Below, one piece after another: positions 33,158-41,290 of a stretch of 64,000 nucleotides of DNA (the first letter of the stretch is position 1; each line of letters opens with the position of its first letter). Source of the stretch: Verrucosispora sp. WMMD573 (GTDB taxonomy: Bacteria; Actinomycetota; Actinomycetes; Mycobacteriales; Micromonosporaceae); the NCBI RefSeq assembly GCF_027497175.1, contig NZ_CP114901.1:1550001-1614000 (forward strand). The letters are read 5' to 3'. Made by a program: the position numbers and the translations under genes. Below the pieces are notes generated by a model. It ran no database searches. It was not told where the DNA came from and saw only the letters and a program-made list of their open reading frames with translations.

Positions 33158-34621
33158 TCAGGTCCAGGCGAGCAGGGCCGCCTCCGGGTCGGCGAGGAAG
33201 TCACCCACATCGCGGAGGAACTTCGAACCCAGCTCACCATCGATGATCCGGTGATCGAAGGAGAGGCTGAGCGTGGTGACCAGGCGCGGCTTGACCTTGC
33301 CCTTGTGGACCCAGGGCTGTTCGCGTACCGCACCGAAGGCCAGGATCGCCGACTCACCCGGGGGCAGGATCGGCGTACCGGTGTCCACCCCGAACACCCC
33401 GACGTTGGTGATCGTCAGAGTGCCGCCGGACATGTCGGCCGGCGAGGTCTTGCCGGCCTTGGCGGTCTGCACCAGGTCGGTCATCGCGTCGGCGAGCTCG
33501 CGCAGGGTCAACCGGCCGGCGTCCTTGATGTTCGGCACGATCAGGCCGCGCTCGGTGGCCGCCGCGATGCCGAGGTTGACGTACTCCTTGACGACGATCT
33601 CGTCGCCGGCCCAACTGGAGTTGACCATCGGATGCCGCCGGACCGCCAGCAGCACCGCCTTCGCGACCAGCAGCAGCGGCGAGACCCGAACCTCACGCCA
33701 CTCCCGCCGCCCACGCAGCCGGTCGAGCGCCTTCATCGCCCGGGTCACGTCCACGGTCAGGAACTCGGTGACGTGCGGAGCCGTGAAGGCCGAGCGGGAC
33801 ATGTTCTCGGCGGTGAGCTTGCGTACGCCCTTGACCGGAATGCGCTGCTCGCGGTCCGCGCCGAAGCTCGCGGCCGAGCTGACCGGGCTGGTGACCGTCA
33901 GTGGCTCGGCCGCTGCGGGGGCCGCCGCCCGCTGTACGTCCTCCCGGGTGATCGAGCCCGACGGTCCGGATCCGGTCAGCGTGCCGAGGTCGACCCCCAG
34001 GTCCTTGGCGAGCTTGCGGACCGGCGGCTTGGCCAGCACCGGTCCGCTGCTCCGACCGTTGCCGTTGACCATCGGCGCGGGCGCGGGCTGGACCGGAGCC
34101 GGAGCGACCCGTGCCGGGCTGACCTGCACCGGTGCCGCCGGTGCGGTCGCGGCCGGGGTGGTGTCCTTGCGGGGACGGCGCTTCGCCGCCGTGGTGCGCG
34201 GACCGTACCCGACGAGAACGGCGGTACGGCCGCCCGGGGCGGGACCGCCGATCAGGCCCGGCTCGACCGCACCCTCGGTCGGTGCGACCTCGACGGCGGC
34301 CAACGACGCCGCCGACGGGGTGGGCAGGTCAGTGGTGGGCGCACCGGTGGTGGACTGCTCCACGGGGCCGGCGCCCGGGTCGGTGTCGATCGCGATGATG
34401 GGGGTGCCGACCTCGACCGTGGAGCCCTCCGGGTGGAAGATCGCCTGGACCTGGCCGGCCCACTTCGCCGGAATCTCCACGGCCGCCTTCGCCGTCTCCA
34501 CCTCGACGATCGGCTGGTTCAGCTCGATCGTGTCGCCCACCTTGACCAGCCAGGCGAGGATCTCACCCTCGGTCAGGCCCTCACCCAGGTCGGGCAGGTT
34601 GAATTCCTTGATCCGTGACAT
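33158..34621 (-). CDS. bkdC: Branched-chain 2-oxoacid dehydrogenase E2 (dihydrolipoyl acyltransferase)
   Basis: 487 residues. An N-terminal lipoyl domain carries lipoylation site Lys45 in VETAKAAVEI. A long Pro/Ala-rich linker follows, then the peripheral-subunit-binding domain (PPVRKLAKDLGVDLGTLTGSG, about 205-240) and the acyltransferase domain ending with the catalytic His457 and Asp461 in SFDHRIIDG. It transfers the acyl group from E1 to CoA. I prefer ATG 34621 (GGTGAG 4 nt upstream); GTG 34630 overlaps the E1beta stop as GTGA and is a real alternative. Last gene of the operon. Confidence 0.93.
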   Translation of the reverse strand: MSRIKEFNLPDLGEGLTEGEILAWLVKVGDTIELNQPIVEVETAKAAVEIPAKWAGQVQAIFHPEGSTVEVGTPIIAIDTDPGAGPVEQSTTGAPTTDLPTPSAASLAAVEVAPTEGAVEPGLIGGPAPGGRTAVLVGYGPRTTAAKRRPRKDTTPAATAPAAPVQVSPARVAPAPVQPAPAPMVNGNGRSSGPVLAKPPVRKLAKDLGVDLGTLTGSGPSGSITREDVQRAAAPAAAEPLTVTSPVSSAASFGADREQRIPVKGVRKLTAENMSRSAFTAPHVTEFLTVDVTRAMKALDRLRGRREWREVRVSPLLLVAKAVLLAVRRHPMVNSSWAGDEIVVKEYVNLGIAAATERGLIVPNIKDAGRLTLRELADAMTDLVQTAKAGKTSPADMSGGTLTITNVGVFGVDTGTPILPPGESAILAFGAVREQPWVHKGKVKPRLVTTLSLSFDHRIIDGELGSKFLRDVGDFLADPEAALLAWT

Positions 34622-34626
34622 GCCGC

Positions 34627-35616
34627 TCACCAGCCGAAGGTGCGGTCGACGGCGTCGAGCACCCGGTCGAGGTCGGGAAGGTACTCCTCCTCCACCCGGG
34701 CTGCCGGGTACGGGGTGTCGAAGCCGGCCACCCGTAGCACCGGCGCCTCCAGCGAGTAGAAGCACTCCTCGGTGATCCGGGCTGCGACCTCCGCACCCAT
34801 GCCCAGGTTGGATGGTGCCTCGTGCACCACCACCGCGCGGCCGGTACGCCGCACCGACTCGTACACCACGCCGAGGTCCAGCGGGGAGAGCGTACGCAGG
34901 TCGACGACTTCCAGGTTCCGCCCGTCCTCGGCGGCGGCGGTCGCCGCGTCGAGGCAGGTACGCACCATCGGGCCGTACGCGAGCAGGGTGGCGTCGGTGC
35001 CCTCCCGCGCGATCCGGGAAGCGTGCAGCGGGTACGCCTCGGACAGTGGAGCGTCCAGCTCGACCTGTCCCTTCTCCCAGTAACGCCGCTTCGGCTCCAG
35101 GAACACGATCGGGTCGTCCGAGGCGATGGCCTGCTGGATCATCACGTAGGCGTCCTGCGGGCTGGCGCAGGAGACCACCTTCAACCCGGCGGTGTGCGCG
35201 AAGTACGCCTCGGGCGACTCGGAGTGGTGCTCCACCGCCCCGATGCCGCCGCCGAACGGGATCCGGATCACCATCGGGATGTTGAGCTTGCCCCGTGAGC
35301 GGTAGTGCATCTTCGCGACCTGCGACACGATCTGGTCGTACGCGGGGTAGACGAAACCGTCGAACTGGATCTCGCAGACCGGGCGGTAGCCCCGGATGGC
35401 CAGGCCGACGGCGGTGCCGATGATGCCGGACTCGGCGAGCGGGGTGTCGATCACCCGCTGGTCGCCGAAGTCCTTCTGCAATCCGTCGGTGATTCGGAAG
35501 ACGCCGCCGAGCTTGCCGACGTCCTCGCCCATGATGACGACCTTCGGGTCGTTCTCCAGTGCCTTGCGCAGGCCGGCGTTGAGGGCCTTGCCGAGGGTGA
35601 GCGTCTCCGTGGCCAT
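34627..35616 (-). CDS. bkdB: Branched-chain 2-oxoacid dehydrogenase E1 beta
   Basis: 329 residues of the transketolase-like E1 beta family: VVIMGEDVGKLGGVFRIT in pieces, DTPLAESGIIGTAVGLA, PFGGGIGAVEHHSESPEAYF, and RAVVVHEAPSNLGMGAEVAA. It pairs with E1 alpha to bind thiamine diphosphate and decarboxylate branched-chain 2-oxoacids. The ATG overlaps the E1 alpha stop by one base (TGATG), so the subunits are translated together. Confidence 0.94.
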   Translation of the reverse strand: MATETLTLGKALNAGLRKALENDPKVVIMGEDVGKLGGVFRITDGLQKDFGDQRVIDTPLAESGIIGTAVGLAIRGYRPVCEIQFDGFVYPAYDQIVSQVAKMHYRSRGKLNIPMVIRIPFGGGIGAVEHHSESPEAYFAHTAGLKVVSCASPQDAYVMIQQAIASDDPIVFLEPKRRYWEKGQVELDAPLSEAYPLHASRIAREGTDATLLAYGPMVRTCLDAATAAAEDGRNLEVVDLRTLSPLDLGVVYESVRRTGRAVVVHEAPSNLGMGAEVAARITEECFYSLEAPVLRVAGFDTPYPAARVEEEYLPDLDRVLDAVDRTFGW

Positions 35617-36791
35617 CAGTGCGCGCTCCCCTCGAACGACTCCAGGTACCGGTTGAACTGCGCGCGCTGCTCGTCGAGCAGCGGCGACCCGTTGGGGTAG
35701 ACGTGGTCGAACATGGTGTCCGGTTCCGGGTTCGGCATGGCGAGCACCCGCTCGCGAAGGTCCACCGCCTCCCGGCGGGCCTGCTCGTCGACCTCGGTGA
35801 AGAAACCGGCTTCGGCGATCTTCTCCCGCTCCAGGAACGCCTTCATCCGGGCGATCGGGTCCTTGGCCTGCCACGCCTCGACCTCGCTGGCGATCCGGTA
35901 GCGGGTCGGGTCGTCGGAGGTGGTGTGCGCGCCCATCCGGTAGGTGTACGCCTCGATCAGGCTCGGGCCCTGTCCGTGCCGGGCGTTGTCCAGTGCGTGC
36001 CGCGTCACCGCGTAGGTGGCCAGCACGTCGTTGCCGTCGACCCGGACGCCGGGGAACCCGAAGCCGGCGGCCCGCCGGTAGAGGGGGATGCGGGTCTGCC
36101 GCTCCAGCGGCTCGGAGATGGCGTACTGGTTGTTCTGGCAGAAGAACACCAGGGGGGAGTTGAACACGCCGGCCCAGACGAACGCTTCGTTGACGTCACC
36201 CTGGCTGGTGGCGCCGTCACCGAAGTAGGCGATCACCGCCTCGCCGTCGTCGGTGCCGGTCTTGCCGTCCATCGCGACGCCCATGGCGTAGCCGGTGGCG
36301 TGCAGGGTCTGCGCGCCGATCACGATCGTGTACATGTTGAACTTGAACTCGTTCGGGTCCCAGCCACCCTGGTCGACCCCGCGGAACAGGCCCAGCGGCA
36401 TGATCGGGTCGATGCCACGGCAGTAGAGCACGCCGTGCTCGCGGTAGGTGGGGAACGCCATGTCCTGCGTACGCAGGGCCCGGCCGGAACCGACCTGCGC
36501 CGCCTCCTGGCCGAGCAGGCTCGCCCAGATGCCCAGCTCACCCTGCCGTTGCAGGGCGGTCGCCTCGGCGTCCAGCTTCCGAACGAGCACCAGGTCGCGG
36601 TAGAGGCCGCGGTACTCCTCGTCGGTGAAGTCGACGCGGTACTCGGTGCCGTCCGGGCCGGTCACGCTCTCGATCCGCTCGCCCGAGGGCGTGAGCAACT
36701 GCACCAGCTCCGGATCGCCGGTGGTGGCCTTCCTGGATCGGGGTGCGGCTCGCCGGCCGCGGGCCGGGGCCCCGGGGTCGCCCTTTGCCAT
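35616..36791 (-). CDS. bkdA: Branched-chain 2-oxoacid dehydrogenase E1 alpha
   Basis: 391 residues. The thiamine-diphosphate motif runs from GDGATSQGDVNEAF to CQNNQYAIS, and YRMGAHTTSDDPTRYR contains the phosphorylation-loop equivalent of E1 alpha proteins. The N-terminal ~35 residues are a basic Ala/Arg extension. First gene of E1alpha-E1beta-E2; such systems feed branched acyl-CoA starters into fatty-acid synthesis and degrade Val/Ile/Leu. AGGGAG precedes ATG 36791. No E3 gene is present, as usual because E3 is shared. A hairpin-rich leader of over 240 bp lies upstream. Confidence 0.93.
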   Translation of the reverse strand: MAKGDPGAPARGRRAAPRSRKATTGDPELVQLLTPSGERIESVTGPDGTEYRVDFTDEEYRGLYRDLVLVRKLDAEATALQRQGELGIWASLLGQEAAQVGSGRALRTQDMAFPTYREHGVLYCRGIDPIMPLGLFRGVDQGGWDPNEFKFNMYTIVIGAQTLHATGYAMGVAMDGKTGTDDGEAVIAYFGDGATSQGDVNEAFVWAGVFNSPLVFFCQNNQYAISEPLERQTRIPLYRRAAGFGFPGVRVDGNDVLATYAVTRHALDNARHGQGPSLIEAYTYRMGAHTTSDDPTRYRIASEVEAWQAKDPIARMKAFLEREKIAEAGFFTEVDEQARREAVDLRERVLAMPNPEPDTMFDHVYPNGSPLLDEQRAQFNRYLESFEGSAH

Positions 36792-37308
36792 CCGTTTCTC
36801 CCTGTCGTGTCTGCGTCGGCACCGGGGGGTCACCCGGCCGCGCGACTCGTGCGCCCGTCCCGGCTGGTGCCGGGATGGTTCCTGGCGGCCACGCCTGACC
36901 CCGGTAGGGGCTGCCGCGCGGCATGAGCCGGGTTCTGGCCGAACCCGGTTCGGGAGCGCCGGTGCCCAGTCGCGCCTACCGCGTGGGTGCGCGGAGGTCG
37001 CGGCTGCGCTGCCGCCGTGTCTTTAGTTTCGCATCAGAGGTGAGGCGTCCCACACCCCGCCCGCCCCGCATCCGGCGGCCGGCCCGCTTCGTTACCCGAA
37101 GCGCCGGAGTGTCCGGTCGAACGACGCGCGACCGTTCCGGTGGTGGTTCGTCACCATTCGGCCAAGATACGCATGTCGACACGCGGTAGGGGTTGGCTGA
37201 CCCAAAGTCACTGCCCCAGGCTGATCGCGTGGGCCGGCGCCAGCTTCGGCGGCTCGCCGGGGTACCCGTCGGGCGGCCCTGACCAGGGGCGACGACGAGG
37301 AGTGCGTG
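36792..37308. other. Long divergent intergenic region with leader hairpins
   Basis: 517 bp between the bkd operon and the Pro-rich protein gene. On the bkd side CCGGGTTC (36928-36935) and GAACCCGG (36941-36948) form a compact hairpin. A second overlapping palindrome, CCGAAC-CCG-GTTCGG, lies at 36939-36953, so two alternative folds compete. A/T-rich patches near 37020-37035 and 37155-37170 may hold the two promoters. I see no supported gene. Confidence 0.5.
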
Positions 37309-38307
37309 GTGTCCGAACCAGGTGAAGGCCCCGGGACGCCGATCCTCGGCCGGCACCGGGCGTCCACCTACCGCCCCGTGGTGGGTGCGCACCGGGCCGT
37401 GCGTACCGCGGGACCCACCCGGGGCTATCTGCTGACGGTGGCGCTGCTCGCCGGCACGGCCTCGATGCCGGTCCTCGCCGCGATCAGCACCGGCTCCGCG
37501 ACGGTCGGCAGCACCGCAGTGCCGGACGGCAGTACGCCGTTCATCCCGACGCCCTCCATCGGTCCGGTGGTGGTCCCGCCGCCGCCCACCGGTTCGCCGA
37601 CGTCCACCGTGACCGCGGTGCCATCGGTCGAGCCGGCGGCACCGCCGGTCAACCCCGTGGTGCCGACGCCACGACTGCACATCGTCGGCACTCCGGGTGC
37701 CCACCCGCCGGCCCGTCGCCCCGACGCGCCGGCGACCGCGCCGGCTCCCCGGCCGCCCGTCAGCACCCCGGCCCCGCGCCCGGCACCCACCCCGAGCCGC
37801 TCCCCCTCGCCGGCCCCGACGAGCGGTTCGCCCACGCCGACCGCCGATCCGGACCCGCCGACCGCCTCGGCCGACCCGACCGCGTCCGACGACCCGCCGA
37901 CCACGGGCCCGAGCCCGTCGACCGGTCCTTCCGCCTCGGCCGACCCGACCGCGTCGACTGATCCTTCCGCGTCCGCCGATCCGGACCCGTCGGGCGGCCC
38001 TTCCGCATCCGCCGCGCCGAGCGCGTCTAACGACCCGTCGCCGACGGCCGACCCGAGTGCGTCAGGTGGCCCTTCCGCGTCCGCCGCGCCGGGAGGTCCG
38101 TCGGCCGCCCCGAGCGGTGGCGGGTCAGCACCGGAGCCCCCACCGAGCGACATCGTCATCGAACCACTGTTGCCCGGCACCCCCGAGCCCCGTGGCAGCG
38201 CCCGATCCCGGGCACGCATCCGCCTGCGGGACCGGTGCCGGTCCGCTGCCGGCCGGACCGACGGTGCCGGCCCTACCGACGGTGCCGGGCGTGAGGCGAG
38301 CCGGTGA
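37309..38307 (+). CDS. Secreted or membrane-anchored Ser/Pro/Ala/Asp-rich protein
   Basis: 332 residues. A basic cytosolic start of about 40 residues precedes one hydrophobic segment (GYLLTVALLAGTASMPVLAA), then a long low-complexity region dominated by PTASADP- and PSASADP-like repeats, and a basic C-terminus. No domain is recognisable. GAGGAG (37297-37302) is 6 nt before GTG 37309; the adjacent GTG at 37306 is too close. Such sequence often forms a cell-wall-spanning stalk, but no anchoring motif is seen. Confidence 0.65.
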   Translation: MSEPGEGPGTPILGRHRASTYRPVVGAHRAVRTAGPTRGYLLTVALLAGTASMPVLAAISTGSATVGSTAVPDGSTPFIPTPSIGPVVVPPPPTGSPTSTVTAVPSVEPAAPPVNPVVPTPRLHIVGTPGAHPPARRPDAPATAPAPRPPVSTPAPRPAPTPSRSPSPAPTSGSPTPTADPDPPTASADPTASDDPPTTGPSPSTGPSASADPTASTDPSASADPDPSGGPSASAAPSASNDPSPTADPSASGGPSASAAPGGPSAAPSGGGSAPEPPPSDIVIEPLLPGTPEPRGSARSRARIRLRDRCRSAAGRTDGAGPTDGAGREASR

Positions 38308-38331
38308 GCGTGCGTGAGGCGAGCCGGTGAG
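38291..38331. repeat. 18-bp direct repeat
   Basis: GTGAGGCGAGCCGGTGAG occurs at 38291-38308 and 38314-38331, period 23 bp. The first copy includes the stop of the Pro-rich protein gene. Confidence 0.75.
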
Positions 38332-38332
38332 G

Positions 38333-39553
38333 TCAGCTGTCGTCGGCGAGGCGGTGTCGGTTGGCCTCGATCCAGGCGTCCAGGGCCGCCGGATCGTCCG
38401 GGTCGATGCCGTCGGCCATCAACTGGGCCACCGCGGCGGTGGCCGGGCTGCGCCGCTCGCCGGTCGCGTAGAGCCGGACGAACTCCGGCACCATCTCCTC
38501 GATCGCCGCGTCCGTGGCGCCGGCTGCCGACTCGGGCAGCCCACGCCGGTGGGCCGCGTAGGCGGCCCAGGCGCGCAGCACCCGGGGCAGCATCGCGGCG
38601 TCGTCCATGTCCAGTACGGCCCGGCGGTGCACCCAGTCGAGCAGGAAGAGACCGGCGACGGTCGGGCTCCACCGCAGCGGGTCGGCGTCGGGGAAGGTGG
38701 CCGCGTGATCGAGCAGCAGGCCCAGACAGAAGTGCAGCGAGGCCAGTTCGGCGTCGTCGACCGCGTCCAGTCCGGCCCGGGCGGCATCCGGCGAGCTTAG
38801 GAACCGGCGGATCTCCGCGGCCCGCTCGGCGTCGGGCAACGGCTCGTCGGCCTGCCGGGGCGGTGGTGCGGTCGTGGCCGGCAGGACCGCCAGCCGGGCG
38901 CCGACAAGGGCCCGGTCGGTGGCCAGTGAGGCGGCGCCGGGCAGCTGACCCAGGTGGTCGGTGACCGCCAGGTGTCGGCTCACCTCGTCCCGCATCCGGG
39001 TCGGGCTCTCCTCCCGGAACCAGGTCAACTCGTCTTCGGCGCACAACTGTCGGACCTGCTCCAGGATGCGGCCCGCCGGACCGCCGACGAACACGTCCTT
39101 GGTGATGCCGATGTTGTGGTCGATCAGCGCGACCAGGGCGTGTTCCGGCCCTCCGGTCGCGTCGTCGTAGGCGAACGTGGCCAGGTAGGAGGTCTGGTCG
39201 CCGTACACGTCGCCGTACGCCCAGGTGCCGGTGAGGTGCACCTTGCCGAGCTGCCCGGACCAGGCCGGTGCGGTCGCACCGGGACGGACCCGGTCCGCGC
39301 CGGCCGCGTCCGGCACCAGGGCCGCGAAGACGGCCCGGACCGTCGTCGCCGCGACCGCCCGTCGTCTCGATGTGGCGGCCAGGAAGCCGCCCACGAAGTC
39401 GCGTACCGCCGCCTCCCGGTCCGTCTCGGCGACCTCGTACACGCTGCCGAGCAGGGCCGCACCGAGCATCTCCGCATCGAGGGCCGAGTCGAGCTTGGTC
39501 ACGTCGCGTGCGGCGTGCAGCACCGCGTCGTAAGGGGTCTGTGGCGTGGCCAT
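38333..39553 (-). CDS. Conserved-looking protein of unknown function
   Basis: 406 residues, soluble, mostly helical, without recognised motifs. The central segment HLTGTWAYGDVYGDQTSYLATFAYDD in pieces and VALIDHNIGITKDVFVGG suggests a beta-sheet core; the C-terminal third is Ala/Asp/Leu-rich helices. TAGGGT (39560-39565 on this strand) lies 6 nt before the ATG, so it is likely leaderless with its own promoter. It follows the two dynamin-like GTPase genes in the same direction. Function cannot be named. Confidence 0.75.
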   Translation of the reverse strand: MATPQTPYDAVLHAARDVTKLDSALDAEMLGAALLGSVYEVAETDREAAVRDFVGGFLAATSRRRAVAATTVRAVFAALVPDAAGADRVRPGATAPAWSGQLGKVHLTGTWAYGDVYGDQTSYLATFAYDDATGGPEHALVALIDHNIGITKDVFVGGPAGRILEQVRQLCAEDELTWFREESPTRMRDEVSRHLAVTDHLGQLPGAASLATDRALVGARLAVLPATTAPPPRQADEPLPDAERAAEIRRFLSSPDAARAGLDAVDDAELASLHFCLGLLLDHAATFPDADPLRWSPTVAGLFLLDWVHRRAVLDMDDAAMLPRVLRAWAAYAAHRRGLPESAAGATDAAIEEMVPEFVRLYATGERRSPATAAVAQLMADGIDPDDPAALDAWIEANRHRLADDS

Positions 39554-39604
39554 GACTCGACCCTACGCCGATCGTGCGGCGTCCAGGAATGTTCAGCGGC
39601 CGGG

Positions 39605-41290
39605 TCAGCGGTGTCGGGCGACCTCGAGGACGGTGCGCGCGTCGGCGTGTGCGGCGATCACGCCCCGCACCGGGGCCAGCACCTGCTGCTCGCCGACGCC
39701 GGCGATGGCCCGGGTCAGCTGTGCCTCCGCCCGGTGCCGGGCCTGCCGGGCGGCCCACCGCACCAGCGGGCGGGTCAGGGCCGCGACGAGCAACCCGGTC
39801 AGCAGCCCGCCGAGCAGCAGCAGGGTCGGCACCGGTACCTCACCGACCATCGGATGCCGCAACTCCGGCAACCCGAGAGCCCGTACCGCGTAGCCGAGGA
39901 CCAGCCAGCCCAGCCCGGCCACCGCGGCGAACGTCACCAGCCACTGCACCCCGCCCACCAGCCGCCACCAGGCACGCGGACGGTCGACGCCGAGATCGGT
40001 GCTGGCGAGCGCGCCGTCCAGGGCGTCCGGCAGGTCGCCGAGACGGGACCGGGCCGCTGCGGCCATCGCATCCGGCCAGGCGTTCGGCAGCCCGTCCCCG
40101 GCCCGCTCGGCCACCGTCCGCAGGGCCAGTGCCAGTGCGGACTTGTCGGCCGCGTTGGGCTCGGGTACGGAGGTGGCGGCCACCAGGCTTCCCGCCGGGT
40201 CACCACCGGCCCGCCGGTCGGGCAGGTGCAGCCGGCGCAGCGGGTCGGCCCGCAGTCGCCGCCAGAGCCGCAGCAACGGCCAGCCGGTGGCAGCCGCGGC
40301 GCGATGCCGGTAAGCCTGCTCGACCGCCGCCACGACCGTCGGCACGCCGGCCGCGTTGCACAGGGCACGGTCCAGCGCGGTGACCGCGGGATCGTCGGCG
40401 GCGAGCGCGGTGCGGGGCGCGCCGACCATGCCGTCCAGCGCGTCGACGACGGCGTCGACGTCACCGGAGAGGCGACGCAGCGCGGCCTGTCGTTCGGCGA
40501 CGGTGCGCTCCAGCGCCGCCCGTAACCCCTCCAGGCCCTCCGGGTCGGCGACGGTGGTGGCCAGCAGCGGTACCCCGTCCAGCCCGTCCGCGTCGAGCAG
40601 GCGGCGCAGGTCGGCAAGTACCCGGGGTACCTCGGCGGGGGCCAGCCGGTCGGTCTGGTTGAGCACGACCACCGTTACGTCCCGGTGCCGGTGGAACTCG
40701 CGGAGGTAGCTGCGGTGCATCACCCGGTCGGCGTACTTCTGCGGGTCGACCACCCAGACCACCAGGTCCACCAGGCCGAGCAGCCGGTCCACCTCCAGCC
40801 GGTGCGAGTGCTCGACGGAGTCGAAGTCCGGCAGGTCGAGCAGGATCAGCCCGTGCAGAGTGGACTCGTCGTCGCCGTCGAGCAGGCTCTCCCGAACGAA
40901 CCGGTGGCGGGGCAGCACGCCGAGCCAGTCGAGCAGCCGGGTGCCCCCGTCGAGCGGGCCCCACACGCAGGCGTGCGTGACACCGGTGGTGGGCCGGCGT
41001 ACCCCGACGGGTGAGAGGTCCATCCGGGCCATCGCGTTGAACAGGCTCGACTTGCCGCTGCCGGTGGCTCCGGCAAGCGCCACCACTGTGTGGTCGCGGG
41101 AGAGCGCCAGCCGGGTACCGGCGCGTTCGACAAGGGTGCGGGCCGGCACCAGCGGAGTGTCCGGCAGGTGACCGTCGACGATGCCGAGGAACCGCCGCAC
41201 CGCCTCCAGTCGGGCGACCAGTTGGTCGGCGTCCACCCGCCCGTCGGCGATTCGCAACGCCTCGCGGAGGCGTCCGCCCATGCCGGTCAC
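39605..41290 (-). CDS. Dynamin-like / YfjP-type GTPase with two C-terminal membrane helices
   Basis: 561 residues. The G domain has G1 GATGSGKSS (about 74-82), a G2-like Thr in TTGVTHA, G3 DLPDFDS and G4 NQTD. A helical region follows, then two membrane helices (about 455-475 and 490-510) and a helical tail. GTG 41290 overlaps the upstream stop as GTGA and has GGGGAG 7 nt before it; ATG 41281 is possible. The pair of adjacent large GTPases, one clearly membrane-spanning, recalls Streptomyces DynB/DynA, which act at sporulation septa. Equivalence is inference. Confidence 0.82.
   Translation of the reverse strand: MTGMGGRLREALRIADGRVDADQLVARLEAVRRFLGIVDGHLPDTPLVPARTLVERAGTRLALSRDHTVVALAGATGSGKSSLFNAMARMDLSPVGVRRPTTGVTHACVWGPLDGGTRLLDWLGVLPRHRFVRESLLDGDDESTLHGLILLDLPDFDSVEHSHRLEVDRLLGLVDLVVWVVDPQKYADRVMHRSYLREFHRHRDVTVVVLNQTDRLAPAEVPRVLADLRRLLDADGLDGVPLLATTVADPEGLEGLRAALERTVAERQAALRRLSGDVDAVVDALDGMVGAPRTALAADDPAVTALDRALCNAAGVPTVVAAVEQAYRHRAAAATGWPLLRLWRRLRADPLRRLHLPDRRAGGDPAGSLVAATSVPEPNAADKSALALALRTVAERAGDGLPNAWPDAMAAAARSRLGDLPDALDGALASTDLGVDRPRAWWRLVGGVQWLVTFAAVAGLGWLVLGYAVRALGLPELRHPMVGEVPVPTLLLLGGLLTGLLVAALTRPLVRWAARQARHRAEAQLTRAIAGVGEQQVLAPVRGVIAAHADARTVLEVARHR

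Noticed and set aside
36939..36953. CCGAACCCGGTTCGG as a second LexA box
   Set aside because: The spacer between GAAC and GTTC-type halves is 3 nt rather than 4 and the outer T/A positions do not fit the consensus.
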